This document shows, in pieces, positions 1 to 7,560 of a stretch of 10,276 bases of DNA (the first letter of the stretch is position 1; the number at the start of each line of letters is the position of its first letter). This DNA comes from an uncultured Bacteroides sp. (GTDB taxonomy: Bacteria > Bacteroidota > Bacteroidia > Bacteroidales > Bacteroidaceae), in the NCBI GenBank assembly GCA_934716785.1, contig CAKUYM010000140.1:1-10276 (forward strand). The letters run 5' to 3'. The notes under the pieces were generated by a model, which was given only the letters and a program-made list of their open reading frames with translations, had not been told where the DNA came from and made no database searches. A program made the translations under genes and the position numbers.

Positions 1-368
1 GGAGCAGACATTACAACATATTTAGCACCAGCTTCGATGTGAGCCTGAGCTTTTTCTTTAGTCAAGAACAAACCAGTAGATTCAACAACGTATTCTGCTT
101 CTACTTCGTTCCACTTCAAGTCAGCCGGATTTCTTTCAGCTGTTACACGGATAACCTGACCGTTAACGATCAACTTGCTGTTTTCAACATCTGCTTCGAT
201 AGTACCGTCGAACTGACCGTGCATAGTGTCATATTTCAGCATATATGCCAAGTAATCAACCGGGCAAAGGTCATTGATACCTACGATTTGAATATCGTTT
301 CTTTTCATTGCAGCGCGGAAAACGAAACGTCCGATACGTCCGAATCCATTAATACCTACTTTAATCAT
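1..368 (-). CDS. gap: Glyceraldehyde-3-phosphate dehydrogenase, N-terminal part (3' end outside window)
   Basis: This is the cytoplasmic glycolytic enzyme that oxidises glyceraldehyde-3-phosphate with phosphate and NAD to 1,3-bisphosphoglycerate. Reading the minus strand from the ATG at 368-366 gives 122 codons before the window edge. The protein begins [14 protein letters not shown], the dinucleotide-binding glycine motif of the Rossmann fold (residues 5-14). It continues with NDL around residues 32-34, where the Asp is typical of NAD-specific forms. Next come the [16 protein letters not shown] stretch and ESTGLF, and the visible part ends at YVVMSAP. The catalytic Cys region and the C-terminal domain lie beyond position 1, so catalytic competence cannot be judged here. 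The gene is divergent from mscL across a 143-bp spacer with its own candidate promoter. The identification is secure; only completeness is unknown. Confidence 0.97.
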   Translation of the reverse strand, partial: MIKVGINGFGRIGRFVFRAAMKRNDIQIVGINDLCPVDYLAYMLKYDTMHGQFDGTIEADVENSKLIVNGQVIRVTAERNPADLKWNEVEAEYVVESTGLFLTKEKAQAHIEAGAKYVVMSA

Positions 369-451
369 TTTGTTTAAACTTTTAAGGGTTTTATAATATT
401 TGTTCAAAATATTTCTTTGCCTTTGCATTCGTTTTATTTTCAAATGCGGTG

Positions 452-459
452 CAAAATTA
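452..459 (-). promoter_or_regulatory. Candidate Bacteroides -7 element for gap
   Basis: On the minus strand this reads TAATTTTG, a perfect match to the Bacteroides sigma-ABfr -7 consensus TAnnTTTG. It lies 84 bp upstream of the gap start codon, so the leader would be roughly 75-80 nt. I see no clear TTG -33 element at the usual distance, so the assignment rests on the -7 match and position. Confidence 0.5.
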
Positions 460-471
460 CAAAAATGTTTT

Positions 472-479
472 TATATTCG
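472..479 (+). promoter_or_regulatory. Possible -7 element for mscL
   Basis: TATATTCG matches the Bacteroides -7 consensus TAnnTTTG with one mismatch and sits 32 bp before the mscL ATG. No convincing -33 TTG is visible. If correct, it would lie back to back with the gap promoter. This is a weak call based on position and partial match. Confidence 0.3.
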
Positions 480-511
480 CATATTAAATTCACATTAAAT
501 ATTGAAAAAAG

Positions 512-961
512 ATGGGAAAGAGCACATTTTTACAGGACTTTAAGGCGTTTGCTATGAAAGGAAACGTCATTGACATGGCGGTCGGTGTAGTAATCGGCGG
601 TGCGTTTGGAAAAATTGTATCATCATTAGTGGCCAATGTAATTATGCCTCCGATCGGATTGTTGGTTGGCGGTGTGAACTTTACGGATTTGAAGTGGGTC
701 ATGAAAGCGGCGGAAGTTGGAGCTGATGGCAAAGAAATAGCGCCAGCGGTGACTTTGGAGTACGGACAGTTCCTGCAAGCTACTTTTGACTTTTTGGTGA
801 TTGCTTTCTCTATATTCCTATTTATACGCCTGCTTACGAAACTGACTGCAAGAAAGAAAAAAGAGGAAGCTCCGGCAACACCGCCCGCTCCTCCGGCTCC
901 TACCAAAGAGGAAGTCTTGTTGACGGAGATTCGCGACTTGCTGAAGGAGCAGAAAAAATAA
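512..961 (+). CDS. mscL: Large-conductance mechanosensitive channel MscL
   Basis: The product is a 149-residue inner-membrane channel. In the family it forms a homopentamer that opens under membrane tension to release osmolytes during hypo-osmotic shock. The N-terminal amphipathic helix ([14 protein letters not shown], residues 6-19) leads into the Gly/Ala-rich pore helix TM1 (about 20-50, with [16 protein letters not shown]). A periplasmic loop spans about 55-85, and TM2 is about 88-108. After TM2 come a basic cluster (RKKK, 114-117), a Pro/Ala-rich linker (120-130) and the short cytoplasmic helix [10 protein letters not shown], as in the family. The length is normal (about 130-150). The leader is A-rich with no Shine-Dalgarno. 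The gene stands alone and is followed by a strong hairpin terminator. Confidence 0.97.
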   Translation: MGKSTFLQDFKAFAMKGNVIDMAVGVVIGGAFGKIVSSLVANVIMPPIGLLVGGVNFTDLKWVMKAAEVGADGKEIAPAVTLEYGQFLQATFDFLVIAFSIFLFIRLLTKLTARKKKEEAPATPPAPPAPTKEEVLLTEIRDLLKEQKK

Positions 962-987
962 CAGGTTTATACCTAAATCTTTGTGTT

Positions 988-1051
988 TTGCCATATCGGG
1001 GTGGCTTCCTCTGCATTTGTAGAGGTGAAGCCACCCCGGTGTGGCAATTTT
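988..1051 (+). terminator. Rho-independent terminator after mscL
   Basis: A long, nearly perfect inverted repeat starts 27 bp after the mscL stop. The core arm 997-1008 (CGGGGTGGCTTC) pairs with 1027-1038. An inner arm CTCT/AGAG (1009-1012 with 1021-1024) lies above a 2-nt bulge, and an outer TTGCCA/TGGCAA arm (988-993 with 1042-1047) lies below a 3-nt internal loop. It is followed by TTTT at 1048-1051, so it is directed at mscL. It also lies just beyond the stop of the convergent TraB/GumN gene, but on that strand no T-run follows. Confidence 0.85.
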
Positions 1052-1054
1052 AAG

Positions 1055-2044
1055 TTATAGGTCGGTTTTATTGTCTGCCGTCCCGACTGGTTCTACTTGG
1101 TATCCTTGATCAAGTAAAAGCATGATTAATCCGTCTTTGCTAGGAAGGTGGCGGACACCTACAGCGATGAATGTAGGCTGTGCTTTTATTAATGTGGGTA
1201 TCTTATTCATCCAATTCATATTTCTTCGCTTTAGCAGGTCTTCACGCAACTGTTTCCCATATTCAGTAAATCTTGGTGAGGTCAGGAAGATGGAGTCCAT
1301 TTTCATTTCGAAATTTATCAGGCACTTCATGTCTTGTGTGCGATATATTTCATGAAGGGTATTGACGAGAGATAATGGTGAAGTCTTGTCGTCTTCTCGC
1401 AGTGCGGAGACCAATTCGTCTGCCTCTTTTTTCAGGCTGCTCCCTTCAGAGAAAAAAGCGTCGAATACGTTCTCCAGACCGACAACCGTATAACCTTTCT
1501 CTATGGCTTTTCTTTCTAAAACGATGTCCATGACTTGCGATTTCATACTATCGACTTGGGTTCTTGAGTATCCGGCTTTTGTCAGTTCTTTCCTTCTTTC
1601 TATTTCTCCTAAGATCAGAGCTAAGAAATTGGGTCTGATAAGCATCTTGTTTAGAGGAGAACTTAAATCTTTGCGCACGATGGAGTCAAGAAAAAGATAA
1701 TCTTCTTCATTTAATAAATTGGCATAGGTTGTGTCTTGGGGTAGTTTTATGGCATAATCAAACTGCTTATGGGCGGTTGGGCTGTCATCTGTCATCTTGC
1801 TTTCTCCTGCGAATTGGCTACAGTGGCTAAAGGCTTGGTGAAATCCGGGAATGCTGTCGGTGTATTGAAACAGTATATTATACGTGCCATGGTATGTTCC
1901 GAGCAGGTAGGACGGTTGCGTAAGTCCGTTGCCTGAAATTTTCCATAGCCAGCCACCTGCCGGTAGTTGTTGGGCGGTTGATGTACAAACGATAAATAGG
2001 GCAACTGTAAGAAATGCGGTGAATAGGTGGTCGATTTTTAGCAT
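1055..2044 (-). CDS. TraB/GumN family exported protein
   Basis: The product is a 329-residue protein with a hydrophobic N-terminal signal sequence (about residues 7-20, probable cleavage after the STA at 22-24). There is no proper lipobox, because the Cys at 20 is preceded by Phe-Ile-Val. It should therefore be periplasmic or otherwise exported. The mature part shows the TraB/GumN (PF01963) hallmarks. These are LWKISGNG followed by SYLLGTYHG, with the GTYH motif at 49-52, a conserved Glu in AGESKM (residue 81), and near the C-terminus FIAVGVRHLPSKDG with GVRHL at 296-300. The fold resembles TIKI/PrgY metal-dependent proteases, but the biochemical activity of bacterial GumN-like proteins is not established, so I give no function. 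It is transcribed convergently to mscL and divergently from guaA. Confidence 0.88.
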   Translation of the reverse strand: MLKIDHLFTAFLTVALFIVCTSTAQQLPAGGWLWKISGNGLTQPSYLLGTYHGTYNILFQYTDSIPGFHQAFSHCSQFAGESKMTDDSPTAHKQFDYAIKLPQDTTYANLLNEEDYLFLDSIVRKDLSSPLNKMLIRPNFLALILGEIERRKELTKAGYSRTQVDSMKSQVMDIVLERKAIEKGYTVVGLENVFDAFFSEGSSLKKEADELVSALREDDKTSPLSLVNTLHEIYRTQDMKCLINFEMKMDSIFLTSPRFTEYGKQLREDLLKRRNMNWMNKIPTLIKAQPTFIAVGVRHLPSKDGLIMLLLDQGYQVEPVGTADNKTDL

Positions 2045-2164
2045 GATTGTTATTGTTATTATGTTTATAAATCATTTTACAATAGTGTGTTATCTCCTGT
2101 GTTCTTATCCAATTATCCTACAAAAGCTGTATCACCCTTTTCTATATTAAGATATATGTGAAGT

Positions 2165-2172
2165 CAAATATA
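2165..2172 (-). promoter_or_regulatory. Candidate -7 element for the TraB/GumN gene
   Basis: On the minus strand this reads TATATTTG, a perfect match to TAnnTTTG, 121 bp upstream of the start codon. The implied leader of roughly 110 nt is A/T-rich. No clear -33 TTG is seen. The 281-bp spacer between this gene and guaA otherwise holds only the guaA promoter candidate; I found no small gene in it. Confidence 0.4.
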
Positions 2173-2286
2173 CGCGAAACGGTTCTAACTCAGCATCGGG
2201 CTATGTTAATTAAATGTAATAAGCCAAAAGTAGTTCTGTTACTATAATTTTCCATGTATTCTTCCGTCTGTTTGCGTACTTTTTCC

Positions 2287-2294
2287 TACTTTTG
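2287..2294 (+). promoter_or_regulatory. Candidate -7 element for guaA
   Basis: TACTTTTG is a perfect match to the Bacteroides -7 consensus and lies 32 bp upstream of the guaA ATG, giving a short leader of about 25 nt. A TTTG at 2271-2274 is too close to be a normal -33 element. No purine-riboswitch-like structure fits in so short a leader. Confidence 0.5.
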
Positions 2295-2325
2295 CAAATC
2301 ATTTATTTAAAACCCATACATTGAT

Positions 2326-3849
2326 ATGCAGGAAAAAATAATAATTCTTGATTTCGGTTCGCAAACTACGCAGTTAATCGGACGTCGTGTACGCGAGTTG
2401 GACACGTATTGCGAGATTGTTCCTTATAACAAATTTCCTAAGGAAGATACAACTATTAAGGGGGTAATCCTTTCGGGAAGCCCTTTCTCTGTTTATGACA
2501 AGGATGCCTTTAAAGTAGATTTGAGTGAGATTCGCGGCAAATATCCTATATTGGGAATTTGCTATGGCGCTCAGTTTATGGCATATACTAATGGTGGAAA
2601 AGTAGAGCCGGCAGGTACACGCGAATATGGACGTGCGCATCTGACTTCCTTCTGCAAGGATAATGTGTTGTTCAAGGGGGTACGTGAGAATACGCAGGTG
2701 TGGATGAGCCATGGCGACACGATTACCGCTATTCCTGCCAACTTCAAAAAGATTGCTTCAACGGACAAAGTGGAAATTGCCGCTTATCAGATTGAAGGTG
2801 AAAATGTATGGGGTGTTCAGTTCCATCCGGAGGTATTCCATAGCGAGGACGGAACGCAGATATTGAAGAATTTCGTAGTCGACGTTTGCGGATGCAAGCA
2901 AGACTGGTCACCGGCTTCTTTCATCGAAAGCACTGTGGCAGAGCTGAAGGCTCAGTTGGGCGATGACAAAGTAGTGCTCGGCTTGAGCGGTGGTGTCGAT
3001 TCTTCCGTTGCAGCTGTATTGTTGAACAAGGCTATTGGCAAGAATCTGACCTGTATCTTCGTAGATCACGGTATGCTGCGCAAGAATGAGTTCAAGAATG
3101 TGCTGGCCGACTACGAATGTCTCGGTCTGAATGTGATTGGTGTGGATGCCAGCGCAAAATTCTTCTCGGAATTGGCAGGGGTGACTGAACCGGAAAAGAA
3201 ACGCAAGATTATCGGTAAGGGCTTTATCGATGTGTTCGATGTAGAGGCTCACAAGATAAAAGATGTAAAATGGCTGGCTCAGGGCACCATCTATCCGGAT
3301 TGCATAGAGTCATTGTCTATCACGGGTACGGTAATCAAGAGTCATCACAACGTGGGTGGTCTTCCTGAAAAGATGAACCTGAAGTTGTGCGAGCCACTTC
3401 GTCTGTTGTTCAAGGATGAAGTACGTCGCGTGGGTCGTGAGTTGGGTATGCCTGAGCATTTGATCACCCGCCATCCGTTCCCCGGACCGGGATTGGCAGT
3501 GCGTATCTTGGGGGATATCACTCCGGAGAAAGTACGTATCCTGCAGGATGCCGATGATATATTCATTCAAGGATTGCGCGACTGGGGATTGTATGATAAA
3601 GTGTGGCAGGCAGGGGTAATCCTGTTGCCGGTACAGTCTGTCGGCGTGATGGGAGATGAGCGTACCTACGAAAGAGCGGTTGCCTTGCGTGCCGTGACAT
3701 CTACTGATGCCATGACTGCCGACTGGGCGCATCTGCCTTATGAATTTATGGGTAAGGTTTCGAATGATATTATTAATAAGGTGAAAGGTGTGAACCGCGT
3801 AACCTATGATATCAGTTCCAAACCACCTGCAACTATCGAATGGGAATAA
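2326..3849 (+). CDS. guaA: GMP synthase (glutamine-hydrolysing)
   Basis: This cytoplasmic enzyme converts XMP to GMP using ATP and glutamine, the last step of guanine nucleotide synthesis. At 507 residues it is a little shorter than the E. coli enzyme (about 525) but has all domains. The class I glutamine amidotransferase domain spans roughly 1-195, with nucleophile Cys79 in GICYGAQF and the His167/Glu169 pair in VQFHPEV. The ATP-pyrophosphatase domain has the P-loop-like LSGGVDSS at 220-227. The C-terminal dimerisation and XMP-binding domain contains [15 protein letters not shown] (about 382-396) and the terminal [11 protein letters not shown]. There is no recognisable Shine-Dalgarno; the start is set by the conserved [10 protein letters not shown] opening. 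The gene is transcribed alone and closed by a hairpin terminator. Confidence 0.98.
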   Translation: MQEKIIILDFGSQTTQLIGRRVRELDTYCEIVPYNKFPKEDTTIKGVILSGSPFSVYDKDAFKVDLSEIRGKYPILGICYGAQFMAYTNGGKVEPAGTREYGRAHLTSFCKDNVLFKGVRENTQVWMSHGDTITAIPANFKKIASTDKVEIAAYQIEGENVWGVQFHPEVFHSEDGTQILKNFVVDVCGCKQDWSPASFIESTVAELKAQLGDDKVVLGLSGGVDSSVAAVLLNKAIGKNLTCIFVDHGMLRKNEFKNVLADYECLGLNVIGVDASAKFFSELAGVTEPEKKRKIIGKGFIDVFDVEAHKIKDVKWLAQGTIYPDCIESLSITGTVIKSHHNVGGLPEKMNLKLCEPLRLLFKDEVRRVGRELGMPEHLITRHPFPGPGLAVRILGDITPEKVRILQDADDIFIQGLRDWGLYDKVWQAGVILLPVQSVGVMGDERTYERAVALRAVTSTDAMTADWAHLPYEFMGKVSNDIINKVKGVNRVTYDISSKPPATIEWE

Positions 3850-3876
3850 GCTGATTCCTTATTTTTACGATATCCG

Positions 3877-3910
3877 AATAGCCTCGCTTGATAAAGTTGA
3901 GGCTATTTTT
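3877..3910 (+). terminator. Rho-independent terminator after guaA
   Basis: The arms AATAGCCTC (3877-3885) and GAGGCTATT (3899-3907) pair perfectly around a 13-nt loop. The last bases belong to a T-run ending at 3910. The hairpin starts 27 bp after the guaA stop. It may also serve the convergent Crp/Fnr gene ending at 3992, although the minus strand lacks a T-run immediately after the stem. Confidence 0.85.
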
Positions 3911-3991
3911 GAATCTGTGTGCAGAATGAATTTTACAATAAAAGAGCTGAGAAATCATAGGTGAAATGCTGGAACCGAATAAGGCAGATGC

Positions 3992-4657
3992 TTATACGAC
4001 CAGTTTCTGTGCATCAGGGATAAGAATCTCTTTTCGTCGCAACTCAACCATCCCCTTGTCTTGTAATTCATTAAGTGCTTTGGAGGTATTCAGCCGTGTG
4101 TCATCCAAATAGCGGGCAAGGTCGTCCATCTTTACTTTAAATATCTTTTCTCCCTGTGCCTTTTCGCAATGCAGTAAAAAGAAGCGGATGATTTTGTCTT
4201 TCAAGTCCGGTGTAGGCTCTTCCCATAAACGTGAATAAAGGTTTTGTGCCCGGTTGCTGACAATATTCATATAGTTGAGCCGGAAAATCTCGTAGTTGAA
4301 CAAGTCGCTGAGCACAAACACTTTGTTGATGCTCACAGTGTGGACTTCCGTATGGGCTATATAAGAGGAGCAATAATTGGTGTTCATTCCGAACAGCGCC
4401 TGCGGCTCTATCAGATAGGGCGCTTCCATTTGCTCAATGACGGTATAAATATTTTCTTTGGAATTGGTGACGATCGAAATCTTGCCTTTTAACAAAAAGC
4501 AGAGTTGCGTACAAGGACTACCACTCTCAATGATGGTTTCTCCCGCTTTATGCTTGGTGAAGTGTAGCTTAACCTTATCCAGAATACTGGTAAAATCTTC
4601 ATGACAAAGACCTTGGAATAAGGGCAATTGGAGCAAAGTGTCGAACATTGTATCCAT
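3992..4657 (-). CDS. Crp/Fnr-family transcriptional regulator
   Basis: The product is a 221-residue cytoplasmic DNA-binding regulator. Residues about 10-115 form the cyclic-nucleotide-binding-type beta-roll ([14 protein letters not shown], then [21 protein letters not shown] with the conserved glycines). A long dimerisation helix spans about 115-145. The winged helix-turn-helix is at about 171-215 ([24 protein letters not shown], then [14 protein letters not shown]). The beta-roll lacks the RxS/T cAMP-contact motif of E. coli Crp, and there is no FNR-like N-terminal Cys cluster, so the effector is unknown and possibly absent. Such proteins often control stress or redox genes in Bacteroides, but no target can be read here. 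The gene is divergent from marC across 138 bp. A second Met at residue 4 could be the true start. Confidence 0.9.
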   Translation of the reverse strand: MDTMFDTLLQLPLFQGLCHEDFTSILDKVKLHFTKHKAGETIIESGSPCTQLCFLLKGKISIVTNSKENIYTVIEQMEAPYLIEPQALFGMNTNYCSSYIAHTEVHTVSINKVFVLSDLFNYEIFRLNYMNIVSNRAQNLYSRLWEEPTPDLKDKIIRFFLLHCEKAQGEKIFKVKMDDLARYLDDTRLNTSKALNELQDKGMVELRRKEILIPDAQKLVV

Positions 4658-4682
4658 ACATCGTAATCTCTTGTTGAACGTG

Positions 4683-4690
4683 CAAATTTA
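4683..4690 (-). promoter_or_regulatory. Candidate promoter of the Crp/Fnr-family gene
   Basis: On the minus strand this is TAAATTTG, a perfect TAnnTTTG match 25 bp upstream of the start. A TTG at 4715-4713 lies 22 nt further upstream and could act as the -33 element. The leader would be about 20 nt. Confidence 0.5.
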
Positions 4691-4743
4691 CTCATTAATA
4701 CAACACTGCTGCCAACATATGCTCTTTCTTTTTGTTTTTTTTA

Positions 4744-4775
4744 TTGTTTGAATGCATAAAAATAGAGTATATTTG
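4744..4775 (+). promoter_or_regulatory. Candidate promoter of the marC-family gene
   Basis: The -7 element TATATTTG at 4768-4775 matches the Bacteroides consensus exactly. A TTG at 4744-4746 is 21 nt upstream of it; the TTTG at 4747-4750 is an alternative -33 at 17 nt. The implied leader is short, about 15 nt, and carries the Shine-Dalgarno. Confidence 0.6.
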
Positions 4776-4784
4776 CAGAAAAAA

Positions 4785-4790
4785 AGGAGG
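4785..4790 (+). promoter_or_regulatory. Strong Shine-Dalgarno for the marC-family gene
   Basis: AGGAGG with a 5-nt spacer to the ATG at 4796 fixes the start. It is notable because most genes in this window have no Shine-Dalgarno, as is usual in Bacteroides. Confidence 0.8.
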
Positions 4791-4795
4791 AAATT

Positions 4796-5395
4796 ATGTT
4801 AGCAGGTTTTGATTGGCAACAGATGATAAGTGCATTTATCGTACTTTTTGCGGTGATAGATATAATAGGCTCTATACCTATTATTATTAATTTGAAAGAA
4901 AGAGGCAAAGATGTGAATGCGATGAAAGCTACTCTCATCTCTTTCGCTTTATTGATCGGCTTTTTCTATGCGGGCGATATGATGTTGAAGCTTTTCCATG
5001 TGGATATTGAATCATTTGCTGTTGCCGGTGCGTTCGTTATCTTCCTCATGTCCTTGGAAATGATTCTGGATATTGAGATTTTCAAGAATCAGGGACCTAT
5101 CAAGGAGGCCACTTTAGTGCCGCTTGTCTTTCCGCTGCTGGCTGGTGCCGGAGCCTTCACAACACTGCTCTCATTGCGGGCGGAGTATGCCAGTGTCAAT
5201 ATCATCATAGCCTTGGTGCTGAATATGATTTGGGTGTACTTCGTGGTAAGTATGACCGGGTTTGTAGAGCGTTTTCTCGGAAAAGGCGGTATTTATATCA
5301 TTCGCAAATTCTTCGGCATTATCTTGCTTGCCATTTCTGTGAGGTTGTTTACCGCCAATATAACACTGCTGATTGAAGCGTTGCATAAGTCCTGA
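4796..5395 (+). CDS. MarC-family (UPF0056) integral membrane protein
   Basis: The product is a 199-residue inner-membrane protein, about the usual length of the MarC family (PF01914). Six hydrophobic segments can be read at about 8-31, 44-65, 72-93, 106-127, 134-154 and 170-193. The family signature region lies around LVPLVFPLLAGAGAFTTLL (107-125), and an early VIDIIGSIPIIINL segment (20-33) matches the usual 'D-P-x-G-x-x-P' helix, with Ile-Gly replacing part of it. The molecular role of MarC proteins is unsettled: the original link to multiple antibiotic resistance was not upheld, and I do not infer a substrate. The gene has its own promoter and a strong Shine-Dalgarno. It is 225 bp from the next gene, so it is probably monocistronic. 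Confidence 0.9.
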   Translation: MLAGFDWQQMISAFIVLFAVIDIIGSIPIIINLKERGKDVNAMKATLISFALLIGFFYAGDMMLKLFHVDIESFAVAGAFVIFLMSLEMILDIEIFKNQGPIKEATLVPLVFPLLAGAGAFTTLLSLRAEYASVNIIIALVLNMIWVYFVVSMTGFVERFLGKGGIYIIRKFFGIILLAISVRLFTANITLLIEALHKS

Positions 5396-5462
5396 ATGGG
5401 ATTGAAGTAGGTCGGATTCTTGTCCTTTTGCGCAATACTGCGAATATTTGCACAAAATCTGA

Positions 5463-5490
5463 AAATAAAAAGCCTTTTTATTTCTGTTTT
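5463..5490 (+). terminator. Possible A/T-rich terminator after the marC-family gene
   Basis: AAATAAAAAG (5463-5472) and CTTTTTATTT (5474-5483) are perfect inverted repeats separated by one base, followed by CTGTTTT. The structure is short-looped and A/T-rich, and lies 67 bp after the stop codon, so it is a weak terminator candidate that could work in both directions. It lies directly upstream of the promoter of the glucan cluster. Confidence 0.4.
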
Positions 5491-5503
5491 TATATAGAAT
5501 TTG

Positions 5504-5511
5504 TACATTTG
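5504..5511 (+). promoter_or_regulatory. Candidate promoter (-7) of the glucan cluster
   Basis: TACATTTG is a perfect TAnnTTTG match, 109 bp upstream of the debranching-enzyme start. No TTG is found at the normal -33 distance. It implies a leader of about 100 nt, long compared with the other plus-strand genes in this window. Confidence 0.45.
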
Positions 5512-5522
5512 GGCGTTATACC

Positions 5523-5583
5523 TGTTGTATATGTTGCTGTGGTCGATATATATGCGGTATGACGCTAAATGTTATATACAGCA
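5523..5583 (+). other. Inverted repeat in the leader of the glucan cluster
   Basis: TGTTGTATAT (5523-5532) can pair with ATATACAGCA (5574-5583) through ten base pairs, nine Watson-Crick and one G-U, closing a 41-nt loop. It lies between the candidate promoter and the first start codon. It could be an RNA structure or an operator; an A/T-rich leader could also give this by chance. Confidence 0.3.
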
Positions 5584-5610
5584 TAATAGACAATAATTAA
5601 CCTTTAAATA

Positions 5611-5640
5611 ATGCACAACTATGAGTTATTTACGATTTGA
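5611..5640 (+). other. Short out-of-frame upstream ORF overlapping the debranching-enzyme start
   Basis: An ATG at 5611, 10 nt before the debranching-enzyme ATG and in a different frame, opens a nine-codon reading frame (MHNYELFTI) ending in TGA at 5638-5640, inside the next gene. Neither ATG has a Shine-Dalgarno. It may be fortuitous; it is recorded because it could affect start selection. Confidence 0.25.
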
Positions 5641-7558
5641 CAAGACCCTCATGACGAATCTGGAAGAGTCTCTACAGAGAGAGATTCTTCGGACGAATAA
5701 GGCGGGAGCTTATCATTGTACAACGATTGTTGATTGTAACACACGCAAATATCACGGCCTGTTGGTGATTCCAGTCCCCAATCTTGACGATGAAAATCAT
5801 GTGCTGCTATCTTCTCTTGATGAAACGGTAATTCAACACGGCGCAGAGTTTAACTTGGGATTGCATAAATATCAGGGAAACCACTTTAGTCCGAATGGGC
5901 ACAAGTATATCCGTGAGTTTGATTGTGAGCACATCCCGGCGACAACTTACCGTGTTGGCGGTGTAATTCTCCGCAAAGAAAAGATCTTTGTACATCATGA
6001 AAATAGAATCCTGATTCGTTATACTTTACTTGACGCGCACTCGGCGACGACTTTGCGCTTCCGGCCGTTCCTCGCTTTTAGGAGTGTACGCGAGTACACA
6101 CACGAAAATGCGCAGGCAAGCCGCGAGTATCAGCTCGTGGAGAACGGTATAAAGACTTGCATGTATCCCGGCTATCCGGAACTGTACATGCAGTTGAATA
6201 AGAAGTGTGAGTTTCATTTTCAGCCCGACTGGTATCGCGGCATTGAATATCCGAAGGAACAGGAACGTGGATATGACTTCAATGAAGACTTGTATGTTCC
6301 GGGATATTTCGAGGTGGACATAAAGAAAGGGGAGAGCATTGTTTTTTCTGCCGGAATTTCCGAAACAACCACACGCAGACTGAAACAGACCTTTGAGGCG
6401 GAGGTAGCCGACCGTACGCCACGCGACAGTTTCTATCATTGTCTGAAGAACTCGGCTCATCAGTTTCATAACAAACAGGAGGGCGAGCATTATATCCTTG
6501 CCGGTTATCCATGGTTCAAATGTCGTGCGCGTGATATGTTCGTAGCTCTGCCGGGACTGACGCTTGCTCTTGATGAGGTGGATGAGTTTGAGGATGTGAT
6601 GAAAACAGCGGAAAAGGCAATCCGCAACTATATTAACGAAGAGCCTGTGGCTTATAAAATCTATGAGATGGAGCATCCTGATGTCTTGCTTTGGGCTGTC
6701 TGGGCTTTGCAGCAATACGCCAAGGAGACCTCTCGCGAGCAATGCCGCCAGAAGTACGGTGAGCTCTTAAAGGATATCATGGCATTTATCCGTCAGAGGA
6801 AACACGATAATCTCTTCTTGCACGAGAACGGGTTGCTTTATGCGAATGGCACCGAGAAGGCGATTACATGGATGAACTCTACCGTGAACGGACGTCCGGT
6901 GATTCCGCGTACGGGATATATCGTCGAATTCAATGCTTTGTGGTATAATGCGCTGCGCTTTGTTGCCGATTTGGTGCGCGAAGGCGGTGATACCTGTCTG
7001 GCCGATGAACTTGACGCCCAGGCGGAAGTGACGGGAAAGTCGTTTGTGGATGTGTTCCGTAATGAATACGGATATCTGCTCGATTATGTCGACGGCAATA
7101 TGATGGATTGGAGCGTGCGTCCCAATATGCTGTTTACCGTGGCATTTGACTATTCTCCGTTGGATCGCGCTCAAAAGAAACAGGTGCTTGACATTGTGAC
7201 CAAAGAACTGCTGACTCCTAAAGGAATACGTTCTTTGAGCCCGAAGAGCGGTGGATATAACCCGAATTATGTAGGACCGCAGATACAGCGTGACTATGCC
7301 TATCATCAGGGTACGGCATGGCCTTGGCTGATGGGATTCTATCTGGAAGCTTATCTTCGGATTTATAAGATGAGCGGATTGTCATTTGTCGAACGCCAAC
7401 TGATCAGTTATGATGATGAAATGACAAGCCATTGCGTTGGTTCCATAGCCGAGCTGTTTGACGGGAACCCTCCTTTCAGAGGACGCGGTGCTGTATCATT
7501 TGCAATGAATACGGCAGAAATATTGCGTGTCTTGAAGTTACTGTCTAAGTATAATTAA
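5621..7558 (+). CDS. Glycogen debranching enzyme homologue (GDE_N + GDE_C, GH133-like), divergent active site
   Basis: The product is a 645-residue cytoplasmic protein without a signal peptide. Residues about 20-260 match the bacterial/archaeal GDE N-terminal beta domain (TNKAGAYHCTTIVDCNTRKYHGLL is its hallmark). Residues about 280-640 match the (alpha/alpha)6 GDE_C amylo-alpha-1,6-glucosidase domain: GYPWF at 296-300, ALPGL, TWMN at 416-419, VEFNALWYNALRF at 435-447, TPKGIRSLSP at 532-541, YHQGTAWPW at 561-569 and AELFDGNPP at 610-618. The family removes alpha-1,6-linked glucose at glycogen branch points. Several motif residues differ from relatives as I recall them: WGRD is RARD (302-305), WMD is WMN (Asn419), and the QAW after the FDG motif is FAM. 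Glu611 in AELFDG is kept. Activity is therefore uncertain. It is the first gene of the glucan cluster, 17 bp before the glycosyltransferase start. Confidence 0.9.
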   Translation: MSYLRFDKTLMTNLEESLQREILRTNKAGAYHCTTIVDCNTRKYHGLLVIPVPNLDDENHVLLSSLDETVIQHGAEFNLGLHKYQGNHFSPNGHKYIREFDCEHIPATTYRVGGVILRKEKIFVHHENRILIRYTLLDAHSATTLRFRPFLAFRSVREYTHENAQASREYQLVENGIKTCMYPGYPELYMQLNKKCEFHFQPDWYRGIEYPKEQERGYDFNEDLYVPGYFEVDIKKGESIVFSAGISETTTRRLKQTFEAEVADRTPRDSFYHCLKNSAHQFHNKQEGEHYILAGYPWFKCRARDMFVALPGLTLALDEVDEFEDVMKTAEKAIRNYINEEPVAYKIYEMEHPDVLLWAVWALQQYAKETSREQCRQKYGELLKDIMAFIRQRKHDNLFLHENGLLYANGTEKAITWMNSTVNGRPVIPRTGYIVEFNALWYNALRFVADLVREGGDTCLADELDAQAEVTGKSFVDVFRNEYGYLLDYVDGNMMDWSVRPNMLFTVAFDYSPLDRAQKKQVLDIVTKELLTPKGIRSLSPKSGGYNPNYVGPQIQRDYAYHQGTAWPWLMGFYLEAYLRIYKMSGLSFVERQLISYDDEMTSHCVGSIAELFDGNPPFRGRGAVSFAMNTAEILRVLKLLSKYN

Positions 7559-7560
7559 AG

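Noticed and set aside
39..377. 112-codon plus-strand reading frame over the gap gene
   Set aside because: It lies antisense to a clearly recognisable GAPDH coding sequence and shows no family motif.
490..906. 138-codon minus-strand reading frame over mscL
   Set aside because: It is antisense to MscL with composition mirroring that gene; no independent evidence of coding.
988..1051. Long inverted repeat as a mobile-element end or palindromic repeat
   Set aside because: Its place right after mscL, GC-rich stem and trailing T-run fit a terminator, and I saw no second copy in the window.
1929..2150. 73-codon plus-strand frame across the start of the TraB/GumN gene
   Set aside because: It half overlaps the signal-peptide region on the other strand and half covers A/T-rich spacer, with no recognisable domain or ribosome binding site.
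2045..2325. Possible small RNA or purine riboswitch upstream of guaA
   Set aside because: The promoter candidate leaves only about 25 nt of leader, too short for a purine aptamer, and no stable structured element stands out in the rest of the spacer.
6026..6742. 238-codon minus-strand frame inside the debranching-enzyme gene
   Set aside because: The plus strand encodes continuous GDE motifs across this region, so this is an antisense shadow.
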